Part shown: piece after piece, positions 8,509-18,604 of the stretch | Layout of the letters: every line of letters begins with the position of its first letter | Numbering within the stretch: position 1 is the stretch's first letter | NCBI RefSeq assembly: GCF_001635455.1 | Contig: NZ_LWEH01000123.1 | Location: forward strand, 217,350-281,349 | Direction: 5' to 3' | DNA: 64,000 nt | DNA from: Vibrio sp. HI00D65 | GTDB lineage: Bacteria; Pseudomonadota; Gammaproteobacteria; Enterobacterales; Vibrionaceae | Notes under the pieces: generated by a model | The model's database searches: none | Seen by the model: the letters and a program-made list of their open reading frames with translations, nothing else | Told to the model about the DNA's origin: nothing | Translations under genes and position numbers: made by a program

Positions 8509-8946
8509 ATGTATAAACAAATCCTTGTTCCTGTTGATCTTAATGACAAAGGCTTTTCTGATAAGGCAGTCGAACTGGCGGTATGGCACGCAAAACACAG
8601 CAATGCTGAAATACACATTCTGAACGTACTACCGGGCATTCACATGTCGATGGTGGCGTCTTACTTCCCGAAAGATGCAGCGAACCAAATGAAGCTGGAT
8701 GTTAAAAATCAGCTTAAAGAGTTCGCCGACAAACACATCGACGATGAAGTGGTTTACAAGGTTCATGTTGCTGAGGGTAAAACCTACGCGACGATTCTTG
8801 ATTTCGCAGAAAAGCTTGGCGCTGACCTTATCGTAATGCCTAGCCATAAGCGTTCAAAAATCGACAAAGTGGTACTTGGCTCGGTTGCAAGTAAAGTAGT
8901 ACAGAACTCACCAATCAATGTATTGGTGGTTAAACCGCAAGGTTAA
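8509..8946 (+). CDS. Universal stress protein (UspA family), TRAP-associated
   Basis: The 145-residue protein starts MYKQILVPVDLNDKG, the UspA-type first strand with the conserved D10, and covers one Usp domain. Usp genes linked to TRAP transporters are known: TeaD of Halomonas binds ATP and modulates TeaABC. Here the usual ATP motif G-x2-G-x9-G-S/T is changed: the first two glycines are P111 and K114, while G124-S125 remain. This may weaken or alter nucleotide binding. It is the last gene of the TRAP operon and ends at a strong terminator. Confidence 0.9.
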   Translation: MYKQILVPVDLNDKGFSDKAVELAVWHAKHSNAEIHILNVLPGIHMSMVASYFPKDAANQMKLDVKNQLKEFADKHIDDEVVYKVHVAEGKTYATILDFAEKLGADLIVMPSHKRSKIDKVVLGSVASKVVQNSPINVLVVKPQG

Positions 8947-8969
8947 GTCATTTAATCGGCACACAATCT

Positions 8970-9004
8970 AAAAAGGTTGACCTACAAGCCAACCTTTTTG
9001 TTTT
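8970..9004 (+). terminator. Bidirectional terminator after usp
   Basis: A ten-base-pair stem (AAAAAGGTTG with CAACCTTTTT) with T runs on both strands lies between the convergent usp and dehydrogenase genes and can serve both. Confidence 0.88.
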
Positions 9005-9029
9005 TAACTCATGCTACATAGCTTTAAAG

Positions 9030-9992
9030 TTAATTCACTATGTTTTGTGGACGACCCGCGATAAAGCCATCAATGGTATCCATTAAGATATCAGACAGTT
9101 TTTGAATCGAGCTGTCGCTACCCCACGCCACATGTGGAGTGAGTAATAAGTTCGGTAAGTGGCTATTAGCCAACAGTGGATTTGAGTTGTCAGCAGGCTC
9201 TTGAGCGAACACATCTATACCCGCTCCAACGATTTGATTATTCTTCAGAGCTTCAACTAGGGCCTGTTCATCTACTAGACCTCCACGTCCGGTATTGATT
9301 AGTACCGCGCTCGTTTTCATCATATTCAGCTCTCGCTCTGAAATCAGATTTTGGGTCGCATCAGTCAAAGGGCAATGCAGGCTGATCGCATCCGCTTGCT
9401 GTAATACCGTATCAAAAGGCAGATACCCTTCTCGACAAGAATCTGCTCCTTTTCGCTCGGCAAACATCACCTTCATACCAATTGCTTTAGCTAACATTGC
9501 GGTGGCTTGGCCTAAGCTGCCACTGCCCATTAAACCCAATGTACTGCCAGCCACATCTTGAATCGGATGAGTAAAGAAGCAGAACTGCTTGTCCTTTTGC
9601 CACTCGCCCGCCTCAATATCTTTATGATAACCAACAAGGTTTCGTTTAAGTGCAAACAGCATTGCGATGACATGTTCAGGAACCGATTGAGTTGCGTAGC
9701 CTTGCACGTTTGTCACTGCAATGTTTTTAGATTTGCAGTATTCCACATCGACATTATTGACACCGGTCGCTGAAACCGCGATCAACTTGAGTTTTTTCGC
9801 ACAAGCGAGATTCGACTCATTGAGCACTACCTTGTTAGTGATCACCACATCAGCTCCTTCAACTCGCTCCGATACTTGCTCAGGAGCTGTGAAATCATAC
9901 TCTACCCATTCATGCTCAAAGCTAAAAGGCTTTAAATGAATTTGAGATGGGATAGTCGCTCTATCGAGAAACACAACTTTCAGCGTTGGCAT
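9030..9992 (-). CDS. D-2-hydroxyacid dehydrogenase (NAD-dependent)
   Basis: This 320-residue enzyme belongs to the D-isomer-specific family that reduces 2-keto acids such as hydroxypyruvate or glyoxylate. The NAD motif GSGSLG is at residues 156-161, and the catalytic set is complete: R236 (in NTGRGG), E265 (in FAQEP) and H287 (in TPHVAWG). The length and sequence resemble glycerate dehydrogenase (HprA) most, but the substrate is not certain. It is co-directional with rluA, 36 bases downstream of it, so the two may be co-transcribed. Confidence 0.88.
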   Translation of the reverse strand: MPTLKVVFLDRATIPSQIHLKPFSFEHEWVEYDFTAPEQVSERVEGADVVITNKVVLNESNLACAKKLKLIAVSATGVNNVDVEYCKSKNIAVTNVQGYATQSVPEHVIAMLFALKRNLVGYHKDIEAGEWQKDKQFCFFTHPIQDVAGSTLGLMGSGSLGQATAMLAKAIGMKVMFAERKGADSCREGYLPFDTVLQQADAISLHCPLTDATQNLISERELNMMKTSAVLINTGRGGLVDEQALVEALKNNQIVGAGIDVFAQEPADNSNPLLANSHLPNLLLTPHVAWGSDSSIQKLSDILMDTIDGFIAGRPQNIVN

Positions 9993-10028
9993 TCTTCTTC
10001 CTTGGTTAGATCTATGAATCAGTCCATT

Positions 10029-10763
10029 CTAAGCTTTTAGCTTACTGTAGTCTGGAAGCTCAAGCGCAATTTCAAAGTGCTGTTCGATTTGTGGGGATGC
10101 TTGAGGATAAAAGTCACAGGGAACAAAGGCTTTAAACAACTGATTATTAGCTGGATGATAAAAGCTCAGCTCACACGCATGCAAAGCCAGCCTATCACTA
10201 TATTCAAATGCTTCTGGTGTTGCGTAAAACTCATCGCCCACAATCGGTGCACCTATTTCCATGCAATGTACTCTCAATTGGTGAGAACGCCCGGTAATTG
10301 GCAGTAACTTAAGTAAAGTCGTTTGGAGTTCTTGCTGTTCTACCACATAACGAGTCTGTGATGGTTTGCCGTCTTCAAAACAGACTTTCTGCTTAGGGCG
10401 ATTTGGCCAATCACAGATGAGTGGCAGATCGATCAATCCTGCTTTTTGTTCAACCGCTCCCCATACACGTGCGTAATACAGTTTGTGTGTCAGGCGGTAT
10501 TGGAACTGCTTCTTCAAGTGACGCTCTGCCTGCTTATGCTTAGCCAACAACATCAAGCCTGAGGTCGACATATCCAAGCGGTGAACTACTTGAATATCAG
10601 CGAACTCATCTACCAAACGACTCCACATACTGTCGTAATGCTCTGGCAACCTACCCGGTACTGAAAGTAAGCCCGCAGGCTTATTCACCACCAGAATGTC
10701 ACCATCTTGATAAATAATATCAATCCAAGGTTCGCGTGGTGGTGTGTACTGCTCTAGCGCCAT
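10029..10763 (-). CDS. rluA: Dual-specificity pseudouridine synthase RluA
   Basis: The enzyme isomerises uridine to pseudouridine at position 746 of 23S rRNA and position 32 of some tRNAs. The catalytic motif HRLDMSTSGL is at residues 61-70, with the nucleophile D64 at the same number as in E. coli RluA. The N-terminus, with IYQDGDILVVNKPAGLLSVPG, lacks an S4 domain, which fits RluA rather than RluC or RluD. In E. coli rluA follows rapA directly; here an NRAMP-like gene lies between them on the other strand. Confidence 0.93.
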   Translation of the reverse strand: MALEQYTPPREPWIDIIYQDGDILVVNKPAGLLSVPGRLPEHYDSMWSRLVDEFADIQVVHRLDMSTSGLMLLAKHKQAERHLKKQFQYRLTHKLYYARVWGAVEQKAGLIDLPLICDWPNRPKQKVCFEDGKPSQTRYVVEQQELQTTLLKLLPITGRSHQLRVHCMEIGAPIVGDEFYATPEAFEYSDRLALHACELSFYHPANNQLFKAFVPCDFYPQASPQIEQHFEIALELPDYSKLKA

Positions 10764-10852
10764 TAAAGCCTCTTATTTACTAGTGAACAAATAATTTACA
10801 ATTAATTCGTTTATTAATAAATACAATTTTTAAATGTTTTTGTACATAAAAG

Positions 10853-10880
10853 TTGACGATTTTACAAAGCATGGTATTGA
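10853..10880 (+). promoter_or_regulatory. Likely sigma-70 promoter of the NRAMP-like gene
   Basis: TTGACG (10853-10858) and TATTGA (10875-10880) are separated by 16 bases and lie about 40 bases before the start of the transporter, downstream of a very AT-rich stretch (10790-10850). Confidence 0.5.
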
Positions 10881-10919
10881 TAGGGTAACGGAAAATAACA
10901 AGTCAAAATCAAAGGAACA

Positions 10920-12194
10920 ATGATGGACAGTACGGTTAAAACAACCACAACAAAAACCTCAGCTCCCCTATCCAGTTTAATTAAGTCTCTTGGCCCAGGT
11001 ATCATGATGGCCGCTGCTGCTGTCGGCGGTTCACACTTAGTCGCCTCAACCAAAGCTGGAGCCATCTATGGTTGGCAACTGGCAGCTCTAATCATCCTAG
11101 TAAACCTATTCAAGTACCCTTTCTTTCGTGCCGGCATTCAGTACACGCTTGGTACAGGACAAAGCTTGGTTGAGGGCTACTCAAACCTAGGTCGCCTTTA
11201 CCTAGTGACCTTTTCGGTACTAAGTGCTATTTCAGCCGTCGTAAACACAGCCGCACTACTGCTGTTTAGTGCGAGCTTACTTAACTACTTCATTCCTTTT
11301 GAGCTAGCAACCAGTACGCTTTGTATGATCGTACTCGCGACCTGCTTGATCATCTTATTTGCAGGGCATTACCGTGCTCTGGACACCCTTTCAAAAGCAA
11401 TCATGGCGATCCTAACGATCACTACTCTGGCCGCCGTCGCAATCGCTATTGGCTCACCTGTCGAACCGGATGCTGCTTTTGTCCCTCCATCACCTTGGTC
11501 ATTGGCTGCTATTGGTTTTATCGTGGTGACCATGGGTTGGATGCCTGCCCCTATCGAGATTTCAAGCATCACCTCTATGTGGCTAAAAAGCCAAAAAGAG
11601 AAGCAAGAAGTCACAGCTCAATCTGCCTTATTCGATTTCAACGTCGGCTATATTGGTACTGCACTGCTTGCTTTAGTATTTGTCGCTTTGGGGGCTCTCG
11701 TACTTCACGGTTCAGGCGTGGAGCTGTCTCGCTCTGGTATGGGCTTTACTCACCAGCTAGTTGGTATTTACGCGTCGACGATTGGTGAATGGTCGCGTCC
11801 ACTAATTGCTATCATTGCTTTCTTCTGTATCTTTGGCAGCACGATTACGGTTATCGACGGCTACTCTCGCGTGCTTGCGGAATCACAACGTCTGTTACTC
11901 AATAAAGAGTCAAGCCCACGCATGCTGCAAGGTTGGATCATCATTGTTTCTATCATAGCACTCGCGATTGTGGTGTTCTTTAGCGCGGCATTAATGCCAA
12001 TGCTCGATTTTGCAATGGTACTTGCTTTCGCAACGACGCCATTCTTCGCTCTGCTTAACTTCATCTTGGTGAACAAAGCTAAGCTTCCAGAAGCGCTAGC
12101 CATCGGTAGTAAACTTAAATGGTTGTCTGTCGCAGGTCTAGTTTACTTATTTGGTTTCTTAGCCGTATTTGTTTGGTGGAAATGGTTAATGTAA
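10920..12194 (+). CDS. NRAMP-like transporter lacking the canonical metal motif
   Basis: The 424-residue membrane protein has about 11 predicted helices and the NRAMP/SLC11 layout, with GPGIMMAAAAVGGSHLVAST where family members have GPG...DPGN. At the substrate site the first helix has GGSH (36-39) instead of DPGN, and helix six has MPAP (208-211) instead of MPH. Without the DPGN aspartate and asparagine, classic Mn2+/Fe2+ transport is doubtful; relatives with altered sites carry Al3+ or Mg2+, and others may carry different substrates. Two adjacent ATGs (10920 and 10923) share the AAAGGAAC ribosome-binding site, and the second is equally likely. The gene stands alone, with its own promoter and terminator. 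Confidence 0.82.
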   Translation: MMDSTVKTTTTKTSAPLSSLIKSLGPGIMMAAAAVGGSHLVASTKAGAIYGWQLAALIILVNLFKYPFFRAGIQYTLGTGQSLVEGYSNLGRLYLVTFSVLSAISAVVNTAALLLFSASLLNYFIPFELATSTLCMIVLATCLIILFAGHYRALDTLSKAIMAILTITTLAAVAIAIGSPVEPDAAFVPPSPWSLAAIGFIVVTMGWMPAPIEISSITSMWLKSQKEKQEVTAQSALFDFNVGYIGTALLALVFVALGALVLHGSGVELSRSGMGFTHQLVGIYASTIGEWSRPLIAIIAFFCIFGSTITVIDGYSRVLAESQRLLLNKESSPRMLQGWIIIVSIIALAIVVFFSAALMPMLDFAMVLAFATTPFFALLNFILVNKAKLPEALAIGSKLKWLSVAGLVYLFGFLAVFVWWKWLM

Positions 12195-12230
12195 CCCACC
12201 AATCACCACCATCTACAAACTCAAGATAAA

Positions 12231-12260
12231 AATAAGGCCTTCATGATGAAGGCCTTATTT
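12231..12260 (+). terminator. Bidirectional terminator between the NRAMP-like gene and rapA
   Basis: A perfect 13-base-pair inverted repeat (AATAAGGCCTTCA and its complement, three-base centre) with A and T runs on both sides separates the two convergent genes. Confidence 0.9.
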
Positions 12261-12282
12261 GTTGCTCGCAGACTAGCTAATA

Positions 12283-15192
12283 TTAATTGTGAGAAACCAC
12301 AATCAGGCGTAGCGAGTCTAGCTGAACCTGAGCTTTGCTGATGTAGCCTGTCAGTTCGTTTATCTGAGCTTCGATCACTTCTAACTCTTCATCACGAATA
12401 TTTGGGTTCACCGCTTTCAGTGCTTGTAGACGCTCTAGTTCACCGTTGAGGTTTGTCTGCATATCTCTTTGCGCTTGCTGACGCACTTCTTCAACTTTAG
12501 GAAGAACTTGTGCCTCACCCGCTTCGATTAGCTTGTGAATTTCGCCTTGTACCGAGTTAACTAACTTACTTGCTAGGTGACGGTTCACTGGGCTTAACTG
12601 GCGGTTAAAGCTATCAAACTCAACCTGAGCAGATAGGTCGTTACCACGGCCATCCATCATCAAACGAATCGGAGTCTTAGGTAAGAACTGGCTGATACCA
12701 CTGCGTTTTGGTGCTTGTGCATCCACCAAGTAAACTAATTCAAGCAAGATAGTACCGACTGGTAGCGCTTTGTTCTTAAGTAGTGACACCGCAGAAGTAC
12801 CAACGCCTTCGCTAAGTAGTAAATCAATACCACCCTGAATCATTGGGTGTTCCCAACTAATGAAGTTCATGTCTTCACGAGAAAGTGCGGTATCACGGTC
12901 GAATGTGATAGTTGCACCTTCATAAGGTAAGCCTGGGTAGCTTGGTACCATCATGTGCTCGGACGGTGTTACTACTAGGGCATTTTCACCTTTGTCGTCT
13001 TGGTTCAATCCAATAGTGTCGAACAAGCTCAACGCAAAAGTAACTAGGTTAGTATCGCCATCGGTTGATGCGATCTTATCTGCGATCTCGTGCGCTTTAT
13101 CACCGCCGTTTGAGTGCATCTCTAGCAGGCGATCTCGGCCTTTTTCTAGATCCGCTTTTAGGCTTTGGTTTAGCTTAGCTGACTCTTCGATAACTTCATC
13201 AAGCTGTTCTGTGTTACCAGAAGCCAGCATTTCAATAAGCACATCTGAGAACTTGTCGTAAACCATGCGACCAGTTGGGCACGTTTCTGCGAATGCATTC
13301 AGGCCTTCATCAAACCAACGCGCTAGTATTGCCTGTGATGTGCCTTTCAGATAAGGAACATGAATATCGATATCACGCTGTTGACCAATACGATCTAAAC
13401 GACCAATACGTTGCTCAAGCAAGTCTGGGTTGAATGGAAGGTCAAACATCACTAATTGGTTAGCAAACTGGAAGTTACGACCCTCAGAGCCGATTTCACT
13501 ACAGATAAGAACCTGAGCGCCGCCCTCTTCTTGAGCAAAATAAGCCGCCGCTTTATCACGCTCTAGAATCGACATGCCTTCGTGGAATACAGTTGCACGC
13601 ACACCTTCACGCTCACGCAGTGCCTGTTCTAATTGAAGAGCAGTACTTGCACGCGATGCGATCACCAGTATCTTTTCGCTACGCTTGTCTTGGATCTTTT
13701 CAATCAGCCAGTTAACACGCGAATCGAACTGCCACCAGCTTGAATCTTCACCTTCAAACTCTTGGAAGATCTCTTCAGGGTAAAGCATCTTCATCGCACG
13801 AGCTTCTGGTGCCATCTTGCCACCGATCATGCCTGATACACGCATCGATGTGGTGTACTGCGTTGGAATGTCCATCGGCAGTAAGTTAACGTTACGCTTA
13901 GGGAAGCCTTTGATAGCGGCACGTGTGTTTCTAAATAGAACACGACCAGTACCATGGCGATCCATAAGGTTATCAATCAGTTCTTGGCGAGCTAATGCTT
14001 GCTCTTCTTCGCTGCTATCACCTTCGATAACACGGAACAAAGGCTCAACATCTTGTTCAGAAAGCAGCTCTGTAATCTGATTCTTCGCGCTGTCTTCAAG
14101 TTTCACGCCTGAGAATAGTGCGGTAACAGCATCAGCGACCGGTGCGTATTGATCTTCTTCTTCAACAAACGCTTCGTAATCGTAGAAGCGGTCAGGATCC
14201 AATAGGCGCAGACGTGCAAAGTGACTCTCACGGCCCAGTTGCTCTGGAGTCGCAGTCAGTAAAAGCACGCCAGGAGTATTTTCTGCCAAGCCTTCTACCA
14301 CTTGGTATTCACGGCTTGGTTTGTCCAGGCTCCACTCAAGGTGGTGCGCTTCATCGACAACCAATAGATCCCACTCACCTTCAAGTGCTTGCTCATAGCG
14401 CTTGCGGCTCTTACGTAAGAAATCTAACGAACACAGAACGTATTGCTGGGTATCAAATGGGTTATCTGATTCTGCAAAGGCTTCAATACAACGCTCTTCA
14501 TCAAAGATAGAAAAGTGCAGATTGAAACGGCGCATCATCTCAACTAACCATTGGTGTTGTAGTGTTTCCGGTACCACGATCAGAATACGTTCAGCGCGGC
14601 CAGACAACACCTGTTGGTGAATGATCATACCCGCTTCGATGGTTTTACCTAGACCAACTTCATCAGCTAATAAAACACGTGGCGCATGACGACGCCCCAC
14701 TTCATGAGCGATGTACAACTGGTGAGGTATTAGGCCTGCACGCATACCACACAAGCCACGCATTGGGCTCTTGTGCTGTTGGTATTGATTGCTTAGAGCG
14801 CGGTAACGCAACACAAAATTATCCATACGGTCGATTTGACCTGCGTACAGTTTGTCTTGTGGCTTGTTAAAACGAATCTGATTGCTTAAGAAGATTTCAC
14901 GCAGAGTCACTTCTGATTCTTGAGTATCTTCACGTGTACCTAGGTAGGTCAGTAGCCCTTTATCTTCGATTATTTCTTCGACAGATAGAGACCAACCTTC
15001 TTGGCATTCGATGACATCGCCTACATTAAATGTTACTCGGGTTACGGGAGCATCCGTACGTGCATACACACGGTTTTCTTCTGATGCTGCAAACATTAGT
15101 GTCACTGTGCGAGCATCCATTGCTACAACGGTACCTAAACCTAAATCGCTCTCCGTATCGCTTATCCAGCGTTGCCCCAAAGCAAATGTCAT
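12283..15192 (-). CDS. rapA: RNA polymerase-associated Swi2/Snf2 ATPase RapA
   Basis: RapA binds RNA polymerase and uses ATP to recycle stalled post-termination complexes. The 969-residue protein has two N-terminal Tudor-like domains (about 1-110), then the Snf2 helicase core with Walker A DEVGLGKT at residues 177-184 and DEAH at 280-283. Helicase C motifs follow, such as [11 protein letters not shown], and then the RapA-specific C-terminal domain. The length is the same class as E. coli RapA (968). It is monocistronic on the minus strand and divergent from phoH across about 460 bases. Confidence 0.97.
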   Translation of the reverse strand: MTFALGQRWISDTESDLGLGTVVAMDARTVTLMFAASEENRVYARTDAPVTRVTFNVGDVIECQEGWSLSVEEIIEDKGLLTYLGTREDTQESEVTLREIFLSNQIRFNKPQDKLYAGQIDRMDNFVLRYRALSNQYQQHKSPMRGLCGMRAGLIPHQLYIAHEVGRRHAPRVLLADEVGLGKTIEAGMIIHQQVLSGRAERILIVVPETLQHQWLVEMMRRFNLHFSIFDEERCIEAFAESDNPFDTQQYVLCSLDFLRKSRKRYEQALEGEWDLLVVDEAHHLEWSLDKPSREYQVVEGLAENTPGVLLLTATPEQLGRESHFARLRLLDPDRFYDYEAFVEEEDQYAPVADAVTALFSGVKLEDSAKNQITELLSEQDVEPLFRVIEGDSSEEEQALARQELIDNLMDRHGTGRVLFRNTRAAIKGFPKRNVNLLPMDIPTQYTTSMRVSGMIGGKMAPEARAMKMLYPEEIFQEFEGEDSSWWQFDSRVNWLIEKIQDKRSEKILVIASRASTALQLEQALREREGVRATVFHEGMSILERDKAAAYFAQEEGGAQVLICSEIGSEGRNFQFANQLVMFDLPFNPDLLEQRIGRLDRIGQQRDIDIHVPYLKGTSQAILARWFDEGLNAFAETCPTGRMVYDKFSDVLIEMLASGNTEQLDEVIEESAKLNQSLKADLEKGRDRLLEMHSNGGDKAHEIADKIASTDGDTNLVTFALSLFDTIGLNQDDKGENALVVTPSEHMMVPSYPGLPYEGATITFDRDTALSREDMNFISWEHPMIQGGIDLLLSEGVGTSAVSLLKNKALPVGTILLELVYLVDAQAPKRSGISQFLPKTPIRLMMDGRGNDLSAQVEFDSFNRQLSPVNRHLASKLVNSVQGEIHKLIEAGEAQVLPKVEEVRQQAQRDMQTNLNGELERLQALKAVNPNIRDEELEVIEAQINELTGYISKAQVQLDSLRLIVVSHN

Positions 15193-15382
15193 GAATCGAC
15201 TACCTCAATCTTATAGTTGGAATTTGGTCTTTTTAACTGATATTTGAAACAAGAACCTTACCGCTCTTGAACTAAAAATATAGCCAAAAATGCCTAGTTT
15301 GCAGCCACTTTTTAAGTGCGCTCTAGATAATAAATATCTCGAGAAAATGGTGCAGAAAAAGGTCGCTAATCTTACTCGATGC

Positions 15383-15398
15383 TGTGATTTAGGTCACG
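15383..15398. promoter_or_regulatory. CRP-like binding site
   Basis: TGTGA-TTTAGG-TCACG matches the CRP consensus TGTGA-N6-TCACA at nine of ten core positions. It lies about 190 bases before rapA and 260 before the PhoH gene, so the regulated gene is not clear. Confidence 0.5.
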
Positions 15399-15506
15399 TC
15401 TAAAGGCGAGGATTTCATACTTTTTTTCGGTTTTCGCCAATGCAATCAAACTGTCAAAAAAACATGGTTAACCTATTGCTAGTAGATTACTGGCATTAGT
15501 AAACAT

Positions 15507-15532
15507 GCCATATTCACCGATCACAATATGGC
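15507..15532. repeat. Inverted repeat upstream of the PhoH gene
   Basis: The eight-base arms GCCATATT and AATATGGC are separated by ten bases, about 125 bases before the start codon. It could be an operator, but no known regulator site matches. Confidence 0.35.
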
Positions 15533-15656
15533 AATATTTATCTCGTTGAACTTTAGGTGAGCAGTTGACTATCACCAGAGTGAGAGACTAACCTTTAAGT
15601 GAGCTTAATCTACGTTCAATCGATGCAAAGCAAGCCGTACGCGGCAAGGAGATGCT

Positions 15657-17036
15657 ATGGGCGAGACCAACCGGAAGCTATTTGTTTTAGACACCAATAT
15701 CCTACTTCACGAACCCTTCGCTATATTTTCTTTCCAAGAGCACGATGTCGTTATCCCTATGACAGTGCTAGAAGAACTAGACAGAATCAAAGACAGTAAG
15801 AGGGACGTTGCAAGAGATGCGAGAATTGCGATTCGAACTCTCGAAGATTTATTCAGGGAAGCCACACCAGACCAAATATCGGAAGGCATTCCGTTCACCA
15901 AAGACATTAAGGCCTCAGGCAGTATCTCAATACTCGCCGATTACGAACTTCAAGAAAGCATCAAAGCCTTTGCCGACGACAAGGCAGGCGATAACCGAAT
16001 CCTCAACGCTGTACTCTACCTTCAAAATAAACGCGCGCCACGTGAAGTGGTTCTCATCACCAAAGACATCAACATGCGTTTACGTGCAAAAGGCGCTGGC
16101 GTACGCTTCGTTGAAGATTATCAAACCGACCAACTCATCGATGATATCCAATACCTCACCAAAGGCTTCCAACAGCTCAAGGGGGCATTTTGGGATGGTA
16201 TCGACAATGTGGAAAGTAAAACCTTAGCTGGCAAAACCTTCCATACGCTAGCAAGAGAGCCTTTCGAGCCTACCTTCCTCAACCAATATGTGATTGATGA
16301 AGAGAGCGACTTTGCAGCAAGAGTTGAAGAGATTAATACCGAAACCGTCACACTCAGAGACTTAAGCCGTGAACGTTTAATGAATCGCAGAGCCTGGGAC
16401 ATTACACCAAAGAATATTTATCAGGGAATGGCGATTGATGCGCTACTCGACCCGGATATAGACTTGGTGATCCTAACTGGCGCGGCAGGTAGTGGTAAAA
16501 CACTGCTCGCAATGGCCACAGCACTTGAGCAAACCATTGAGCGTAAACAGTTCGATAAGATCATCGTCACCCGAAACACGCCTGACATTGGTGAGTCTAT
16601 TGGTTTCCTTCCAGGTACCGAAGAAGAGAAGATGCTGCCTTGGTTGGCTGCCGTGACCGATACACTGGAAGCGCTGCACAAAAACGACCACTGCACCGAA
16701 GGGTCACTGAAGTACATCTGTGATAAAGCCAATATCCAGTTCAAATCGATCAACTTCATGCGTGGCCGTTCTATCCAAAATGCGTTTGTGCTTCTCGATG
16801 AGTGTCAAAACCTGACGGCTTCACAAATCAAAACCATCATCACCCGTTGTGGTGAAGGCACCAAGATTGTCTGCTCAGGTAACCTAGCGCAGATAGATTC
16901 GTCTTACTTAACCCCTGTGACTTCAGGTTTAACATACATGGTTGAGCGTTTTAAAAACTTCGAAGGCAGTGCAAATATCCACCTCAATGGCGTGGTACGT
17001 AGCCGACTGGCAGAGTTTGCCGAAGAGAACATGTAA
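15657..17036 (+). CDS. PhoH-family ATPase with N-terminal PIN domain
   Basis: This 459-residue protein joins a PIN-type ribonuclease domain (about residues 8-155, starting FVLDTNILLHEP with acidic D12) to a PhoH ATPase domain (about 245-455). Walker A GAAGSGKT is at 275-282 and a Walker B LLDECQN lies near 380. Related PIN-PhoH proteins (PhoH2 of mycobacteria) show ATP-driven RNA unwinding and cleavage. The role in Vibrio is not established, though an RNA-processing function is likely. The ATG follows a strong AAGGAG site. It is a single gene that ends at a shared terminator facing tldD. Confidence 0.9.
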   Translation: MGETNRKLFVLDTNILLHEPFAIFSFQEHDVVIPMTVLEELDRIKDSKRDVARDARIAIRTLEDLFREATPDQISEGIPFTKDIKASGSISILADYELQESIKAFADDKAGDNRILNAVLYLQNKRAPREVVLITKDINMRLRAKGAGVRFVEDYQTDQLIDDIQYLTKGFQQLKGAFWDGIDNVESKTLAGKTFHTLAREPFEPTFLNQYVIDEESDFAARVEEINTETVTLRDLSRERLMNRRAWDITPKNIYQGMAIDALLDPDIDLVILTGAAGSGKTLLAMATALEQTIERKQFDKIIVTRNTPDIGESIGFLPGTEEEKMLPWLAAVTDTLEALHKNDHCTEGSLKYICDKANIQFKSINFMRGRSIQNAFVLLDECQNLTASQIKTIITRCGEGTKIVCSGNLAQIDSSYLTPVTSGLTYMVERFKNFEGSANIHLNGVVRSRLAEFAEENM

Positions 17037-17070
17037 TCGATTTTTACTACTAACTCTACTTCAGAAACAA

Positions 17071-17098
17071 AAAAGCGCCTCACAATGGAGGCGCTTTT
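17071..17098 (+). terminator. Bidirectional terminator between phoH and tldD
   Basis: An 11-base-pair stem (AAAAGCGCCTC with GAGGCGCTTTT, six-base loop) has T runs on both strands and separates two convergent genes. Confidence 0.92.
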
Positions 17099-17139
17099 CA
17101 ATTCTATCTTTATGCTAACGTTGCTGCAGCGGGCCTGAT

Positions 17140-18585
17140 TTACTCAGTACCACCAACCGTTAACGAATCTAGTTTCAATGTTGGTTGACCAACACCTACT
17201 GGCACGCTTTGACCAGCCTTGCCACATACACCAACACCACGGTCGATGCTTAGATCATTACCCACCATAGACACCTGCTGCATCGCTTCGATACCAGAGC
17301 CAATCAACGTTGCGCCCTTCACTGGGTAAGTGATCTTACCGTTTTCAATCATATACGCTTCAGAAGCTGAGAACACAAACTTACCGGACGTAATATCAAC
17401 CTGACCACCACCGAAGTTTGGTGCGTAGATACCTTTATCTACTGTCGCGATGATCTCTTCTGGTGTGTGCTCACCCGGCAGCATGTAGGTGTTAGTCATG
17501 CGTGGCATTGGAAGGTGCGCATAAGACTCACGACGACCGTTACCTGTAGGAGCTACACCCATTATACGAGCATTCAGCTTGTCTTGCATGTAACCTTTTA
17601 AGATGCCGTTTTCAATCAACGTGTTGTACTGACCGTTAACACCTTCATCATCGACGTTCAATGAACCACGAAGATCAGTCAATGTACCGTCATCGACAAT
17701 CGTACACAGACTTGAAGTCACTTGTTCGCCAACTTTACCAGAGAATACTGAAGACTCTTTACGGTTGAAGTCGCCTTCTAAACCGTGACCTACCGCTTCG
17801 TGCAGTAGAACGCCCGGCCAACCAGAACCAAGAACCACAGGCATTGCACCAGCAGGCGCAGCAACGGCTTCAAGGTTAACAAGCGCTTGGCGAATCGCTT
17901 CATCCGCAAACTGATAAGCAACTTGAGTACCTTTGTCATCGCTTAGGAAGAAGTCGTAACCAAAACGGCCACCGCCACCAGCACCACCACGCTCACGGCG
18001 ATCGCCCTTCTGAGCAAGAACACTGATTGATAGACGAACCAACGGACGAATATCGCCAGCATACGTGCCATCTGTCGCGGCAACCAGCATCTGCTCATGT
18101 ACACCGCTTAGGCTCACTGATACTTCAGTCACCATAGGTTCTTTAGTACGAATGTAAGCGTCCAATGACTTAAGAAGTTCTGTTTTTTGCTGTTTTTCCC
18201 AGCTTGCTAGCGGGTTAACTGCATCATAGTAAGTTTGATTGGAGTTACGCTTGAAGGCTTGCACCTTGCCGTTTTGACCTTGCTTCGCGATACCACGAGC
18301 TGCAATCGCGCTTTGCTTTAGACCATCGAGTTGGATTTGGTCAGAGTAAGCAAAGCCAGTCTTTTCGCCAGATACTGCACGAACACCCACACCGCAATCG
18401 ATATTGAAAGAGCCGTCTTTGATGATGCTGTCTTCTAGCACTAAAGATTCGTGCCAGCTTGACTGAAAGTAGATATCAGCATAATCAATTTGGCGGGTAG
18501 CAATGCTCGCCAATGTATCTGCGATATTTTGCTCCGTAAGCCCTGTTGGGTTCAGTAGCGCTTCTTCAATTTGATTAATGCTCAT
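17140..18585 (-). CDS. tldD: Metalloprotease subunit TldD
   Basis: TldD and its partner TldE (PmbA) form a zinc protease that degrades unfolded peptides, matures microcin B17 and acts on the CcdA antitoxin in E. coli. The zinc motif [11 protein letters not shown] is at residues 262-272 in the 481-residue form. I start the gene at 18585 ([12 protein letters not shown]) because this matches the family length; the frame runs 27 codons further upstream into the end of the neighbouring nitrilase gene. It is the last gene of the long mre-rng-yhdP block. No tldE/pmbA is in the window, as is usual. Confidence 0.95.
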   Translation of the reverse strand: MSINQIEEALLNPTGLTEQNIADTLASIATRQIDYADIYFQSSWHESLVLEDSIIKDGSFNIDCGVGVRAVSGEKTGFAYSDQIQLDGLKQSAIAARGIAKQGQNGKVQAFKRNSNQTYYDAVNPLASWEKQQKTELLKSLDAYIRTKEPMVTEVSVSLSGVHEQMLVAATDGTYAGDIRPLVRLSISVLAQKGDRRERGGAGGGGRFGYDFFLSDDKGTQVAYQFADEAIRQALVNLEAVAAPAGAMPVVLGSGWPGVLLHEAVGHGLEGDFNRKESSVFSGKVGEQVTSSLCTIVDDGTLTDLRGSLNVDDEGVNGQYNTLIENGILKGYMQDKLNARIMGVAPTGNGRRESYAHLPMPRMTNTYMLPGEHTPEEIIATVDKGIYAPNFGGGQVDITSGKFVFSASEAYMIENGKITYPVKGATLIGSGIEAMQQVSMVGNDLSIDRGVGVCGKAGQSVPVGVGQPTLKLDSLTVGGTE

Positions 18586-18604
18586 AGATGGCTCTTGTTT
18601 GTAA

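Larger units (their letters stand above)
15193..15656. other. rapA-phoH divergent intergenic region
   Basis: No gene is visible in these 464 bases. The region holds a good CRP-like site and an eight-base inverted repeat, both listed separately, and must contain the outward promoters of rapA and the PhoH gene. Confidence 0.6.

Noticed and set aside
11321..11788. Open frame of 155 codons on the plus strand inside the NRAMP-like gene.
   Set aside because: It is a +1-type shadow frame rich in Arg, Cys and His with no family match, overlapping a membrane protein with clear helices.
14142..14510. Open frame of 122 codons antisense to rapA.
   Set aside because: It has no ribosome-binding site or domain, and the rapA helicase motifs on the other strand are intact.
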